The notes: a model not told the origin generated them from the letters alone. A DNA stretch of 64,000 bases from Vibrio viridaestus (GCF_003856525.1 NZ_RJVQ01000007.1:62001-126000), one strand, 5' to 3'. Shown: positions 28,067-37,206, counted from the stretch's first letter. Program-made: numbers and translations.

Positions 28067-28089
28067 AATAATGCACCTGATTTTTGTTT

Positions 28090-28105
28090 TGTATGCTTTG
28101 TGACA
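28090..28105. promoter_or_regulatory. NifA activator site 2, nifLA-rnf intergenic
   Basis: TGT (28090-28092), ten bases, ACA (28103-28105), 39 bp (close to four helical turns) from site 1. About 125 bp upstream of the predicted rnf start. Confidence 0.68.
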
Positions 28106-28196
28106 AATTGTCATACCCCCTTCAGAAAGCCCTAAATACGGGAACTGGCAGTGAAGTTAACAAGTTAAAGCGACTTTTTGGTGCACGGTTGCACAA

Positions 28197-28212
28197 TGGC
28201 ATGGCTCATGCA
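28197..28212 (+). promoter_or_regulatory. Sigma54 promoter of rnfABCDGEH
   Basis: TGGCATGGCTCATGCA: TGGCA-G block and TGCA block with GG and GC ten bases apart; only one base departs from consensus in each block. Predicted start near 28222, about 29 bp before the rnfA ATG. Confidence 0.75.
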
Positions 28213-28250
28213 GAACGGTCTAAAAAAGTAACATTTTAGGGACGAAGTGT

Positions 28251-28826
28251 ATGACCGATGGATTGATTATTTTATTGAGCGCCGCGTTTGTGAATAACGT
28301 TGTACTCGCCAAGTTTCTGGGATTGTGCCCATTCATGGGTGTTTCCAGTAAGATCAGTAGTGCGATAGGGATGGGGATAGCAACAACCTTTGTTCTTACG
28401 CTTGCGGCTGCTACCACTTGGGTACTTGAATTTGCAGTGCTTCGTCCGTTAGGACTGGAGTTTATGCGCATCATTACCTTTATTTTAGTGATTGCTGCTG
28501 TGGTTCAGTTTACTGAATTATACGTTAAGAAGTCTTTTCCTTCACTGTATCAGGCGTTAGGGGTTTACCTACCGCTGATCACAACAAACTGTGCGGTTCT
28601 TGGTGTGGCGTTACTCGCCGTTCAACAAGACCTTACATTTGTTTCAACCATCATGTTTAGTGCTGGCTCGGCATTCGGGTTCATGGTGGTTATCACACTG
28701 TTTGCTGGCTTACGTAGTCAACTGGTCCTGAGTAATGTGCCTGCTGCATTCAAAGGTACCCCAATCGCATTTATTACCGCTGGCATATTGTCTATGGCCT
28801 TTATGGGCTTTTCTGGAATGGCTTAA
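28251..28826 (+). CDS. rnfA: RnfA, membrane subunit of Rnf complex
   Basis: 191 aa with six membrane helices and the conserved AFVNNVVLAKFLGLCPFMG and LITTNCAVLGVAL segments. The latter holds one of the cysteines that, with RnfE, bind the intramembrane Fe-S centre. Rnf uses ion-motive force to drive electrons from NADH to ferredoxin for nitrogenase. First gene of the operon, behind the NifA-type promoter. Confidence 0.95.
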   Translation: MTDGLIILLSAAFVNNVVLAKFLGLCPFMGVSSKISSAIGMGIATTFVLTLAAATTWVLEFAVLRPLGLEFMRIITFILVIAAVVQFTELYVKKSFPSLYQALGVYLPLITTNCAVLGVALLAVQQDLTFVSTIMFSAGSAFGFMVVITLFAGLRSQLVLSNVPAAFKGTPIAFITAGILSMAFMGFSGMA

Positions 28827-28836
28827 GGAGAGAGAT

Positions 28837-29370
28837 ATGTTTATTTCGTCATTACTATTTTTCGTTGTAATGGGAGCAGTCCTGGGTTCCGCCCTAGGTT
28901 TTGCCGCCATCTTTTTCAAAGTCGAAAGTGACCCTTTGGTCGACCGGATAGAAAACTTGTTGCCAGGCGGACAGTGTGGACAGTGTGGTGAAGCGGGGTG
29001 TCGTCAGGCTGCTGAGAAGATGGTTTCTGGGGAATTGAGCCCTGCTTGCTGCCCTCCTGGTGGATCTTCTTTGGCTCTGAATGTTGCTGATATGCTTGGC
29101 GTTTCGATAGAAATGAGTGAAGAGGACAAACAGTGGGTCGCGGCGATTGAAGAGTCACAATGTAGTGGCTGTGGACGTTGCTACAAAGCGTGTCCGTTTG
29201 ATGCCATTGTTGGTGCGCCTAAACAAATGCATACCGTTATAAAAGATATCTGTACAGGTTGTAAGTTATGTAGCCAATCTTGCACTCAGGGCTGCCTAAC
29301 CATGAAAGAAGTCGAACCGGACTCTTCAACCTGGTATTGGCCAAAGCCAAAACAAACGGCATTTGCGTAG
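28837..29370 (+). CDS. rnfB: RnfB, ferredoxin-type subunit of Rnf complex
   Basis: 177 aa. N-terminal membrane helix (about 3-27), then a four-cysteine Fe-S domain (LPGGQCGQCGEAGC ... CCPPGG) and two [4Fe-4S] motifs CSGCGRCYKAC and CTGCKLCSQSC. It is the exit point toward soluble ferredoxin. The frame stays open 34 codons upstream within rnfA, but AAGGAG precedes the ATG at 28837, which gives the usual short N terminus. Confidence 0.95.
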   Translation: MFISSLLFFVVMGAVLGSALGFAAIFFKVESDPLVDRIENLLPGGQCGQCGEAGCRQAAEKMVSGELSPACCPPGGSSLALNVADMLGVSIEMSEEDKQWVAAIEESQCSGCGRCYKACPFDAIVGAPKQMHTVIKDICTGCKLCSQSCTQGCLTMKEVEPDSSTWYWPKPKQTAFA

Positions 29371-29388
29371 TAGTCAGGAGTTACAGCT

Positions 29389-30999
29389 ATGAGTTTATTT
29401 CAGTTACATCGTCCGTTTTCTGGTGGTGTTCATCCAAAGTCATTTAAGACAATGACCAGTGATAAGCACATCGATAAGGACTTTTGGCCGCGCAACGTTT
29501 ATTTATCTTTACAATTACGTAGCGGTGCCAAGCTAACGCCCATTGTCTCCGTAGGAGATACTGTTGTCCGCGGTCAGCTTGTTGCAGTCAGTCGTTCAGA
29601 ACGAGTTGCGCCCGTGCACTCTTCAGTTAATGGCATCGTTACCGCAATTACTGAACACATTACTTCCCACCCAGCACGTGTTAAAAGCGAAACTATCGTT
29701 ATTCGGGCCAACGAAGATCGCTCTTGGGGGGAAGTAACCCCGGTTTCTAATCTGGCTAACATTGATGATGATGCGATCATTGAACGAGTTAGCGAAGCTG
29801 GGATTGTTGGACTTGGTGGAGCCGGGTTCCCCACTGGATTGAAGCTAAAATCAGCACGACGTAATAAGGTGGACACCGTTATTCTCAATGGTGGTGAATG
29901 TGAGCCTTATCTAACCAGTGATGATCTGACAATGCAGGAGTTTGCATCTGAGATCATTGTTGGTGCGCGCTTAATAATGAAAGCCTCTGGCGCTAAACGA
30001 GTATTGATTGGTATTGAAGATAACAAACCCTTGGCATTCGAAGAAATGTTTTATGCTGCCACGGAAGATCCCAATATCCATGTGCAAAAAGTACCGAGCA
30101 TTTATCCTATGGGATCCGCCAAACAGTTAATCAAGACATTAACAGGAAAGGAAGTGCCTAAGGGTGGTAGTTCAAACCAAATTGGTGTGTTGGTTAACAA
30201 TATTGCGACTGCGCGCTCTGTTTACCATGCGGTAAGATTTCGACGCCCACTGGTTACTCGCGTGGTGACAGTATCGGGTGGTGGTATTAGCGAGCCAAGA
30301 AACGTGGAAGTGCCTGTTGGAACTCCTGTGAATGAGATTATCGCCTACTGTGGTGGTTTTTCGGAAGATACTGAACGTCTCATATTCGGCGGGCCAATGA
30401 TGGGGCAAGTTATTTCGTCGCCCATGGTTCCGGTTGATAAAACCGTTGGCGGCATTCTTGCGTTGACAGAAGACGAAGTCGTTAACCGCAACAAGCATCA
30501 GGAATGTATCCGTTGTGGGCAATGTGTACGTGCGTGCCCAATGGGATTAATGCCATTCCAGTTAGCTGCGCATACGCGTGTTTCAAATTTTGGTACCGCA
30601 GAAGAGCAGGGCGTAATGAGCTGTCTTTCTTGTGGCGCATGCAGCTACGTTTGTCCGTCACACATCCCGTTGGTGCAATATTTCATGCATGCTAAAGGTG
30701 TGATTTGGTCTAACAAACAGCAAGAACGTAAATCGGCTCGGGCTAAGGAATTGACTGAGGCGAGAAAACAGCGAATTGAACGTGAAGAAGCGGAGAAACA
30801 GGCAGCTAAAGAGAAAAAAGCAGCTCGACCTTCAAGACCCGCTCGCAAATCTGCGGTGGAGCCAGCGAAAGAAAAAGAAACTGTCGCTGAGTCTAAACCA
30901 CAAAGGCCAACGCGTCCTGCAAGACCTGCACGTCCGGCTAGGCCTCCCAGAGTAAGCAAGGCAAAAGAGGCGACAGCCATGGAGGCCGACAATGATTAA
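29389..30999 (+). CDS. rnfC: RnfC, NADH-oxidising subunit of Rnf complex
   Basis: 536 aa. NADH/FMN region with GLGGAGFPTGLK at about 143-154 and NGGECEPYLTSDD, then an SLBB region and two [4Fe-4S] motifs, CIRCGQCVRAC and CLSCGACSYVC, at about 373-420. The last ~95 residues are a charged Ala/Arg/Lys/Pro tail with repeats of the RPARPARP kind, a variable feature of gammaproteobacterial RnfC. Overlaps rnfD by 8 bp. Confidence 0.95.
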   Translation: MSLFQLHRPFSGGVHPKSFKTMTSDKHIDKDFWPRNVYLSLQLRSGAKLTPIVSVGDTVVRGQLVAVSRSERVAPVHSSVNGIVTAITEHITSHPARVKSETIVIRANEDRSWGEVTPVSNLANIDDDAIIERVSEAGIVGLGGAGFPTGLKLKSARRNKVDTVILNGGECEPYLTSDDLTMQEFASEIIVGARLIMKASGAKRVLIGIEDNKPLAFEEMFYAATEDPNIHVQKVPSIYPMGSAKQLIKTLTGKEVPKGGSSNQIGVLVNNIATARSVYHAVRFRRPLVTRVVTVSGGGISEPRNVEVPVGTPVNEIIAYCGGFSEDTERLIFGGPMMGQVISSPMVPVDKTVGGILALTEDEVVNRNKHQECIRCGQCVRACPMGLMPFQLAAHTRVSNFGTAEEQGVMSCLSCGACSYVCPSHIPLVQYFMHAKGVIWSNKQQERKSARAKELTEARKQRIEREEAEKQAAKEKKAARPSRPARKSAVEPAKEKETVAESKPQRPTRPARPARPARPPRVSKAKEATAMEADND

Positions 31000-31987
31000 T
31001 TACGAATCCGCAATTGGACCGTTCGCGCACAACCAAAATAGCAGTGTGCGAATTATGTACACCGTTATGCTAACGCTGATCCCAGCACTATTATTTGGTT
31101 TCTACCAGTTTGGTCTTGGCAGTATGCTGGTTGTTGTCAGCTGTGTATTGAGTGCGGTAATAACTGAATGGTTATGTTTGGTTATCATGCAAAGAAAATT
31201 CGCAGCGTGTTTAGATGGTTCGTCTGTTCTTACCGGGCTCTTACTTGCAATGAGTCTGCCGTCAACGATGCCATTGTGGATGTGTGCGTTTGGTAGTGCT
31301 TTCGCGGTTATAGTGGGTAAACAGATCTATGGCGGTTTAGGAAATAACCTGTTTAATCCAGCAATGCTAGCGCGTGTCATGCTCATTGTCTGTTTCCCCG
31401 TCGAAATGACGAATTGGGCGACGCCTACACCAATTAATTTCGCGAATAATCTGGTCAGTGTGCCATCTGGTTGGTTGCACTTTGACGGATTAACATCCGC
31501 TACTGCACTGAGTACTGAAAGAACGGATCCAATTGTATTGGCGAATATTTTCTTCGGACAACAATCGGGTAGTCTGGGTGAAACCAGTAGTATCTTAATA
31601 CTCCTTGGCGGCCTTTACCTTATTTATAAAGGTATTATCCATTGGGCTATTCCACTCACTTTTATGGTTGGCTTACTCATCCCTGCGGCCATTGCACATT
31701 TGGTTAGCCCTAAAGATACGCTCCCTGTGCTGGTTCATTTGTTGAGTGGTGGTGCGATGTTAGGCGCTTTCTATATTGCGACGGATCTTGTTACATCACC
31801 TACCAGTGTAAAAGGACAACTCTTATATGGTTTCGGGTGCGGCTTTCTGGTTTGGCTAATTCGCTCGTTTGGCAGTTATCCCGAAGGTGTTGCGTTTGCC
31901 GTGCTTATTATGAACTCTGCTAGCCCATTGATAGACCATTATCTACGGCCAAGTATTTTTGGTAGTCATACCGTACCGGAGAAGTAA
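30992..31987 (+). CDS. rnfD: RnfD, flavinylated membrane subunit
   Basis: 331 aa, about nine membrane helices, NqrB/RnfD family. LTSATALS at about 166-173 corresponds to the SATAL region whose threonine carries covalent FMN. NLFNPAMLARVMLI and GTDLVTSPT-like (ATDLVTSPTS) segments are conserved. Overlaps rnfC; 3 bp before rnfG. Confidence 0.93.
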   Translation: MINYESAIGPFAHNQNSSVRIMYTVMLTLIPALLFGFYQFGLGSMLVVVSCVLSAVITEWLCLVIMQRKFAACLDGSSVLTGLLLAMSLPSTMPLWMCAFGSAFAVIVGKQIYGGLGNNLFNPAMLARVMLIVCFPVEMTNWATPTPINFANNLVSVPSGWLHFDGLTSATALSTERTDPIVLANIFFGQQSGSLGETSSILILLGGLYLIYKGIIHWAIPLTFMVGLLIPAAIAHLVSPKDTLPVLVHLLSGGAMLGAFYIATDLVTSPTSVKGQLLYGFGCGFLVWLIRSFGSYPEGVAFAVLIMNSASPLIDHYLRPSIFGSHTVPEK

Positions 31988-31990
31988 ACC

Positions 31991-32599
31991 ATGATGGAAT
32001 ATGTAGAAAAGTGGAAGGACCGTATTGGATACCAAACCGGATTATTAGCAACGACATGTGGATTGGCGGCGTTGCTATTGGTATCGACTGAACTTGTCAC
32101 TCGTCCGGTAATAGAACTGCGGATTTCAGAAGATCAAAATGCGCTTTTGGATCAGGTGCTGGGCGGTAAAGTGTATGCAAATGACGTTTTTAACGATGGG
32201 CATACTGTTACTTACCAAGGTCAAGATTACGATATTTATGATGTGAAAAATGACCAGGGTACGTTGATTTATCACGTTGTCCGTGGAGAGGAAGAGGGTT
32301 ATAGCGGACCGATCAAATATTTGATTGGTGTCAGCCTCAATGGAGAGATATCGGGCGTTCGAATTATCAGTCATACAGAAACACCTGGGCTGGGCGACAA
32401 AATAGAATTAGCAAAAAGCCCTTGGGTTTTGGAGTTTAACCATCGTTCTTTAGACAACACGCTTACCTGGGGTGTTAAGAAAGATGGTGGTGATTTCGAT
32501 CAGTTTAGTGGTGCAACCATTACGCCAAGGAGTGTCGTAAGGGGTATCCATAAAGCGATGCTAGCGCTTCAGCAGGACCAAGGAGAAAGTCATGAGTGA
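31991..32599 (+). CDS. rnfG: RnfG, periplasm-facing flavoprotein subunit
   Basis: 202 aa. One N-terminal membrane helix (about 14-34), then the FMN-binding domain with [14 protein letters not shown] and the flavinylation motif [10 protein letters not shown] near residue 173. It takes part in the electron path across the membrane. Two adjacent ATGs at 31991 and 31994; the first is used. Overlaps rnfE by 8 bp. Confidence 0.93.
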   Translation: MMEYVEKWKDRIGYQTGLLATTCGLAALLLVSTELVTRPVIELRISEDQNALLDQVLGGKVYANDVFNDGHTVTYQGQDYDIYDVKNDQGTLIYHVVRGEEEGYSGPIKYLIGVSLNGEISGVRIISHTETPGLGDKIELAKSPWVLEFNHRSLDNTLTWGVKKDGGDFDQFSGATITPRSVVRGIHKAMLALQQDQGESHE

Positions 32600-33287
32600 A
32601 GATAAAAAGAGTGTCTACACGCCAATCATAAAAAATGGTTTGTGGGATAACAATATCGTCTTAAAGCAGTCATTGGCTTTATGTCCATTACTTGCTGTTA
32701 CCAGTAGTGCAACCAATGGACTTGGACTTGGTTTAGCTACAATGGCCGTTATGATCATGGCGAACTTACTGAGTTCGCTGGCAAGTGGAATTATAAGCAA
32801 AGCTGTTCGTATACCGGTTAACGTGATAATCATCGCGACATTAGTGACGTTGATTGATGCTATTTTGAATGCTTGGCTACACCCGTTGCATAAGGTTTTG
32901 GGGTTGTTCGTTCCTTTGATTGTAACGAACTGTGCCATCTTAGGGCGTGTTGAATCCTTTGCCAGTAAAAATGCATTGTTACCTTCGATTACTGACGGCC
33001 TGTTTATGGGATTAGGCTTTACATGGGTACTGACGGTATTAGGTGGTATCCGTGAGATTATCGGGAGCGGTACGCTATTCTCCAATGCCAGCTTACTACT
33101 TGGTGACACATTTTCATTTCTAGAAATTACGGTAATTCCTGATTACCGCGGTTTACTGTTAATTATTTTACCACCTGGTGGATTCTTGGTTCTAGGGGCC
33201 GTTCTAGCAATTAAGCAAAAAGCGGAAGCAATGGCTAAGCAGTCCAAAGAAATCGGGAATGTAAGGATGGAAGGAGAACACTCATGA
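32592..33287 (+). CDS. rnfE: RnfE, membrane subunit of Rnf complex
   Basis: 231 aa, six membrane helices, NqrD/RnfE family. [18 protein letters not shown] and [17 protein letters not shown] are the conserved segments that mirror RnfA. AGGAGAAAGTC precedes the ATG. Overlaps both neighbours by a few bases. Confidence 0.94.
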   Translation: MSEDKKSVYTPIIKNGLWDNNIVLKQSLALCPLLAVTSSATNGLGLGLATMAVMIMANLLSSLASGIISKAVRIPVNVIIIATLVTLIDAILNAWLHPLHKVLGLFVPLIVTNCAILGRVESFASKNALLPSITDGLFMGLGFTWVLTVLGGIREIIGSGTLFSNASLLLGDTFSFLEITVIPDYRGLLLIILPPGGFLVLGAVLAIKQKAEAMAKQSKEIGNVRMEGEHS

Positions 33288-33547
33288 AAGTCAGTGTTGT
33301 TTATGCGTTACCCAAAGAACAGGTATGGGTTCCGGTGGAAGTTGAGGAAGAAGCGACTCTTCTATCCGCAATTCATAAGTCAGATATTTTGAGTATGTAT
33401 CCAAATATAGAGCTGGATAAACAGAAGGTAGGAATATTTGGCAAAGTGAAATCACTGGACAGCACATTATCGGCTGGAGATCGGGTTGAGATCTATCGTC
33501 CGATAACATGGGTTCCTGAAGATGATGATGACGAAGATGATGACTAA
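33284..33547 (+). CDS. rnfH: RnfH, small Rnf-associated protein
   Basis: 87 aa, RnfH/UPF0125 (beta-grasp) family: VSVVYALPKEQVWVPVEV, KVGIFGKVKSLDSTLSAGDRVEIYRPI. Ends in a run of Asp/Glu. Its presence at the end of rnf operons is typical of nif-linked rnf1 clusters and is often absent from housekeeping rnf operons. Overlaps rnfE by 4 bp (ATGA). Confidence 0.9.
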   Translation: MKVSVVYALPKEQVWVPVEVEEEATLLSAIHKSDILSMYPNIELDKQKVGIFGKVKSLDSTLSAGDRVEIYRPITWVPEDDDDEDDD

Positions 33548-33550
33548 GTT

Positions 33551-33566
33551 TGTCTGTTTTACGACA
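33551..33566 (+). promoter_or_regulatory. NifA upstream activator site for nifF
   Basis: TGT (33551-33553), ten bases, ACA (33564-33566), immediately after the rnfH stop and about 60 bp upstream of the nifF -24 element. Confidence 0.7.
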
Positions 33567-33625
33567 AATTGTTCGTTTGTAGTAAAGTAAATATAATTTA
33601 TTTATATAAATCAGGTAATTACAAT

Positions 33626-33641
33626 GGGCATGGAGTTTGCT
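33626..33641 (+). promoter_or_regulatory. Sigma54 promoter of nifF
   Basis: GGGCATGGAGTTTGCT, correct GG/GC spacing and perfect TTGCT at -12. It is part of an inverted repeat GCATGGAG-TTTG-CTCCATGC (33628-33647), which could also form a hairpin in rnf read-through RNA. Confidence 0.72.
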
Positions 33642-33680
33642 CCATGCTTATTGATTGTAAATTTCAAGGAGTGAAGCGTT

Positions 33681-34214
33681 ATGGCAAAGGTAGGTATCTT
33701 TTTTGGAACAGACACAGGCAGTACTCGTAAAGTTGCTAAGCAAATAGCTAAACAGCTTGGAGATATCGCAGATAAACCAAAGAATATTAATCGTTCAAGT
33801 GTTTCTGATATTGAAGAGTATGAATATCTGATACTTGGTACACCGACTTTAGGAGAAGGCTGTCTACCTGGACTTTCAGTTGACTGTCAGGAAGAGAGTT
33901 GGGAAGAGTTCATGCCTAATTTTGAAGGACTGGACCTTACAGGTAAAAAAGTTGCGCTATTTGGATTAGGTGATCAGGTGGGCTATTCCAGTGAGTTTGT
34001 CGATGCTTTAGGTGAGCTATATGATTATGTAGCAAACTGCGGCGCAGAAATTTACGGTTTTTGGCCAACAGATGGCTACGATTTCGATGCTTCGAACGCG
34101 GTAGATGATGGTATGTTTGTTGGCTTAGTCATAGATAAAGATAACCAAGCCAGCATGACAGAACAACGCGTTGCCGGATGGGTTGAGCAGATAAAAGCAG
34201 AGATGGAACTATAA
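33681..34214 (+). CDS. nifF: NifF, flavodoxin for nitrogenase
   Basis: 177 aa, long-chain flavodoxin: FMN phosphate loop GTDTGSTRKVAK at residues 9-20, LGTPTLGEG at about 54-62, FGLGDQVGYSSEFVDALGELY at about 94-114. Donates electrons to Fe protein; can receive them from Rnf or NifJ. Own NifA/sigma54 promoter and AAGGAGTG SD, so it can be expressed apart from rnf. Confidence 0.93.
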   Translation: MAKVGIFFGTDTGSTRKVAKQIAKQLGDIADKPKNINRSSVSDIEEYEYLILGTPTLGEGCLPGLSVDCQEESWEEFMPNFEGLDLTGKKVALFGLGDQVGYSSEFVDALGELYDYVANCGAEIYGFWPTDGYDFDASNAVDDGMFVGLVIDKDNQASMTEQRVAGWVEQIKAEMEL

Positions 34215-34238
34215 GTTTCTAACTGATTGAAGCAAGGA

Positions 34239-34263
34239 GCGGCTGGAAAAAGCCGCTTTTTTT
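34239..34263 (+). terminator. Terminator after nifF
   Basis: GCGGCT (34239-34244), loop GGAAAA, AGCCGC (34251-34256), then TTTTTTTA. Confidence 0.9.
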
Positions 34264-34283
34264 ATTTATCAATGTTGAGTGAG

Positions 34284-35735
34284 TTATTTGACTGGATCTT
34301 CTTTGATTTCAGCCTGTTTCATTTCCTGTTGCTGTTGCTCTGTCTGTGGCGGCACATCTTGCTGCTGTAATTTTTCTTTACGTAGTGTACGGTGTAAAAG
34401 CTGACTGTATATAGGTTGGCCGCCTAATAGCTGGGCGAAAATAACAGCACCAAGACCAGTGATAATCAGTGGCAGAATTAAGTAGTAGTTATTCGTCATT
34501 TCGATAACAAGCAAAATACCCGTGATTGGAGCGCGTACCGTAGCAGCGAAAAGCGCACCCATCCCTGCAATCGCAAACATCCCTGGGTCAATACCAAATT
34601 GAGGAAAGAGACTATTTGCCGCAGCACCAAAGGCATAGCCAAATAGGGTTCCTAGAGCAAGCATTGGAGCAAAAATCCCGCCGGGTGCACCAGAACCAAA
34701 ACAAAGCATTGTTGTGAGTATACGACCCAAGAAGAGAAGAAGTAAGAAACTGGCAGAATACGTACCCGTCGTGATCGTTGGAATTAGGTGAATACCACCA
34801 CCAGTTAGCTCAGGAATGTAAAGGAGGGTTAATCCAAAGCAACCACCGAGTAAAGTACCAGTAATTAAATAGCGTTTGCGATCGTTGCGGTGAATTTTGA
34901 CGAAAATATCTTGGAAGATGGTTACGAGCTTATTGAAGAAAACACCAAAAATCCCGAAGAAAATGCCAAGCACTAAGAATAACCACAGCGAATCAATTCC
35001 CGGCGGTTGGTACTGAGGCATTGTTATAACCGCATCCTGGCTCTTTATCATACGAAATACGATGTCGGCAGAGATCGCTGAGATAATCACCGCTTTAATA
35101 GAAATTAAAGTATAACGAAATTGTGGACGCATCTCTTCGATGATGAACATGATCCCAGCAAGAGGAGCATTAAATGCCGCAGCCAAGCCACCAGCAGCCC
35201 CACAGGCAAGAAGAGAGTGACGAGAGTCGTCGTCTTTAACGCGGAAAATATCCGATACCATGCGACCGATTGCACCGCCCATTTGAACGGTTGGACCTTC
35301 TCGTCCTAAAACCATTCCTGAGCCTAGCGCTCCCATGCCACCAAAAAATTTCACTGGCAGTACTCGCCACCAACGAACGGGTCTCATCCCATCCATTGCG
35401 CCTTCTATTTCAGGGATACCAGAACCAGAGGCCTCTGGAGCAAATCGATGCACAAGATAATAGCCAACGAATGCAAGTCCGGCACTAATAAGAAACGCAG
35501 CAAACCATAAAGGAACATGAGTACTGATTTCGCTTTTTAACCATTCGGTTCGGGTTTCGGATATAAAGTGAACGGCCAGTTCAAAGTAGGTTCCTACTAG
35601 CCCAGCTAATACACCTACAATGACAGAAAGAAGCAATACGGAGGCGGGCGTTTTGTCTTTGGAGAGAAATTGGTTAATGGTGTCTTTTCTAACCTTTGCG
35701 ATTAGTGAAGGGCGGAACTTCTCTCTTGTAGACAT
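34284..35735 (-). CDS. clcA: ClcA, H+/Cl- exchange transporter
   Basis: 483 aa, 17-18 helix ClC fold. GSGIPEIEG and GREGPTVQMGG are the chloride filter with the external gating glutamate; FIIEEMRPQFRY holds the internal proton glutamate (E203 in E. coli), so it is an antiporter rather than a channel. Expected role is extreme acid resistance. C-terminal tail Gln/Glu-rich. Convergent with nifF. Confidence 0.94.
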   Translation of the reverse strand: MSTREKFRPSLIAKVRKDTINQFLSKDKTPASVLLLSVIVGVLAGLVGTYFELAVHFISETRTEWLKSEISTHVPLWFAAFLISAGLAFVGYYLVHRFAPEASGSGIPEIEGAMDGMRPVRWWRVLPVKFFGGMGALGSGMVLGREGPTVQMGGAIGRMVSDIFRVKDDDSRHSLLACGAAGGLAAAFNAPLAGIMFIIEEMRPQFRYTLISIKAVIISAISADIVFRMIKSQDAVITMPQYQPPGIDSLWLFLVLGIFFGIFGVFFNKLVTIFQDIFVKIHRNDRKRYLITGTLLGGCFGLTLLYIPELTGGGIHLIPTITTGTYSASFLLLLFLGRILTTMLCFGSGAPGGIFAPMLALGTLFGYAFGAAANSLFPQFGIDPGMFAIAGMGALFAATVRAPITGILLVIEMTNNYYLILPLIITGLGAVIFAQLLGGQPIYSQLLHRTLRKEKLQQQDVPPQTEQQQQEMKQAEIKEDPVK

Positions 35736-35981
35736 TTACGAAAAACCTCATCGAAATATAGTGTGGAGTGGGGGATCAACGAGCGAGCAATTATACGCAT
35801 CCAAAACATCAACAATACTGATAAACATGCAATGTTGATTTCCATATTTGGCGTGTGGTTAGTATACAGAAATTTAAAGTGTGAGCGAGAGCAAAAAATA
35901 GGTTATTTCACTGGCAAACATAAATTTATGTACCATATTTAAAGCGTAAGGCAAGAGAAACGGACCAAACGGAGGTTGAAG

Positions 35982-36080
35982 GTGCCTTACCTACAATTTG
36001 ACTTTACTAACCAAAGCTCAAATGACTGTCCCCGTTCTAGGCCGTCAAACATGATTACGGTTCGCAAGCTCACGATATGA
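35982..36080 (+). CDS. Candidate 32-aa small protein
   Basis: GTG start six bases after GGAGG (35971-35975), 32 codons (begins MPYLQFDFTNQ if GTG is read as Met; ends VRKLTI), stop at 36078, then a terminator at 36096. The product is hydrophilic with no membrane segment. The GTG lies in the right arm of an 8-bp inverted repeat (GTAAGGCA at 35945-35952, TGCCTTAC at 35983-35990) that could mask or expose the start. I do not recognise it. A leader peptide or a non-coding RNA are alternatives. Confidence 0.4.
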   Translation: MPYLQFDFTNQSSNDCPRSRPSNMITVRKLTI

Positions 36081-36095
36081 GTCACGGGGAAATTT

Positions 36096-36124
36096 AAAAG
36101 GCGCGCTTCTATAGTGCGCCTTTT
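36096..36124 (+). terminator. Terminator in the clcA-cobW gap
   Basis: AAAAGGCGC (36096-36104) and GCGCCTTTT (36116-36124). Nothing annotated precedes it except the small ORF at 35982, which implies a short transcript there. Confidence 0.7.
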
Positions 36125-36225
36125 GCAATGTTTACACGCCTAATTCCTACTCTTATACTCCAACTCTAAGACCGAGCTTTCTCATTCATCTCTATTCGTG
36201 TCTGATTTATTCAAGGAGTTTAAAC

Positions 36226-37206
36226 ATGTCACAGCGAGTACCTACCAATATTATTACTGGTTTTCTGGGAGTAGGTAAAACGACATCTATCCTAGCTATG
36301 CTCAAAAATAAGCCTGAACACGAGAAATGGGCCGTTTTGGTAAATGAGTTTGGCGAAATCGGTATTGACGGAGCTATGCTGTCTGATCAGGGAGCAGTTA
36401 TAAAACAAGTCCCTGGTGGTTGTATGTGCTGTGCTGTCGGAGTTCCTATGTCTGTCGCGATAACAGCATTACTAAGACAGAAACCAGATAGATTGATTAT
36501 TGAACCTACTGGGCTCGGGCATCCTAAAGAGATCATCGCGATATTAACATCTGAACAATACTCACCTTATATTCAACTTAAAGCGACGATTGCCCTCACG
36601 GATCCTCGCTATCTTAGTAACGAAAAATATCTTAGTAACAGAAATTTTAATGATCAGTTGGAATGTGCAGATGTCGTGATCGGTAATAAAGTCGACTCAT
36701 GTACTTCCAAAGACATTGATGCTTTCAACAGTTGGGTTACCGATCAAAAGCCAGCTAAGATATTTCATAAAGTCGTGAAGCAGGGGCAAATACCTTTGGA
36801 AGTCCTCGACTTAGATAGACGCCTCGTTTTCCGACTCCCTGGTGATGAACAGCATCACCATCATGCTGAGTTGGAGCCTCAATTTCAGTTGGACCCAGGC
36901 AAACCTTACGTTAGAAAAGAGAATAGAGGGCAAGGATTCTACAGTTGTGGTTGGTTATTTGGTGCGGAATATTCGTTCAATTTTGATGATATATTTTCTG
37001 TTTTTCAGGATATAACCGCTGAACGCGCGAAAGGTGTGATCAATACCGATAGGGGTTGCTATTCATTTAACAAAGTCGCTGGTGTCGTTTCCATTAATGA
37101 ACTGACGCTAGAGGGGTTTGAATCTCGGATTGAGATCATCGATTCTCAATTGATGCCTTGGGATGAACTTGAAACGATTCTGGTAAAAATTGCTGGGATT
37201 GAATAA
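36226..37206 (+). CDS. CobW/G3E-family GTPase, metal chaperone type
   Basis: 326 aa. Walker A GFLGVGKTT at 12-20, the metal-binding GCMCC at about 65-69, ALTDPR-type switch and NKVD specificity motif; C-terminal CobW domain from about 230. A HHHH run near 210 may bind zinc. Related to YeiR/ZNG1 zinc chaperones. Substrate not determinable here. AAGGAG precedes ATG. Confidence 0.88.
   Translation: MSQRVPTNIITGFLGVGKTTSILAMLKNKPEHEKWAVLVNEFGEIGIDGAMLSDQGAVIKQVPGGCMCCAVGVPMSVAITALLRQKPDRLIIEPTGLGHPKEIIAILTSEQYSPYIQLKATIALTDPRYLSNEKYLSNRNFNDQLECADVVIGNKVDSCTSKDIDAFNSWVTDQKPAKIFHKVVKQGQIPLEVLDLDRRLVFRLPGDEQHHHHAELEPQFQLDPGKPYVRKENRGQGFYSCGWLFGAEYSFNFDDIFSVFQDITAERAKGVINTDRGCYSFNKVAGVVSINELTLEGFESRIEIIDSQLMPWDELETILVKIAGIE

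Noticed and set aside
28179-28195. TGGTGCACGGTTGCA as sigma54 promoter of rnf
   Set aside because: GG and GC are nine bases apart, one short of the fixed spacing; the element at 28197 fits properly.
30720-30999. Ala/Arg/Pro repeat tail of RnfC as a separate repeat element
   Set aside because: It is in frame with RnfC, and variable-length tails of this kind are common in gammaproteobacterial RnfC.
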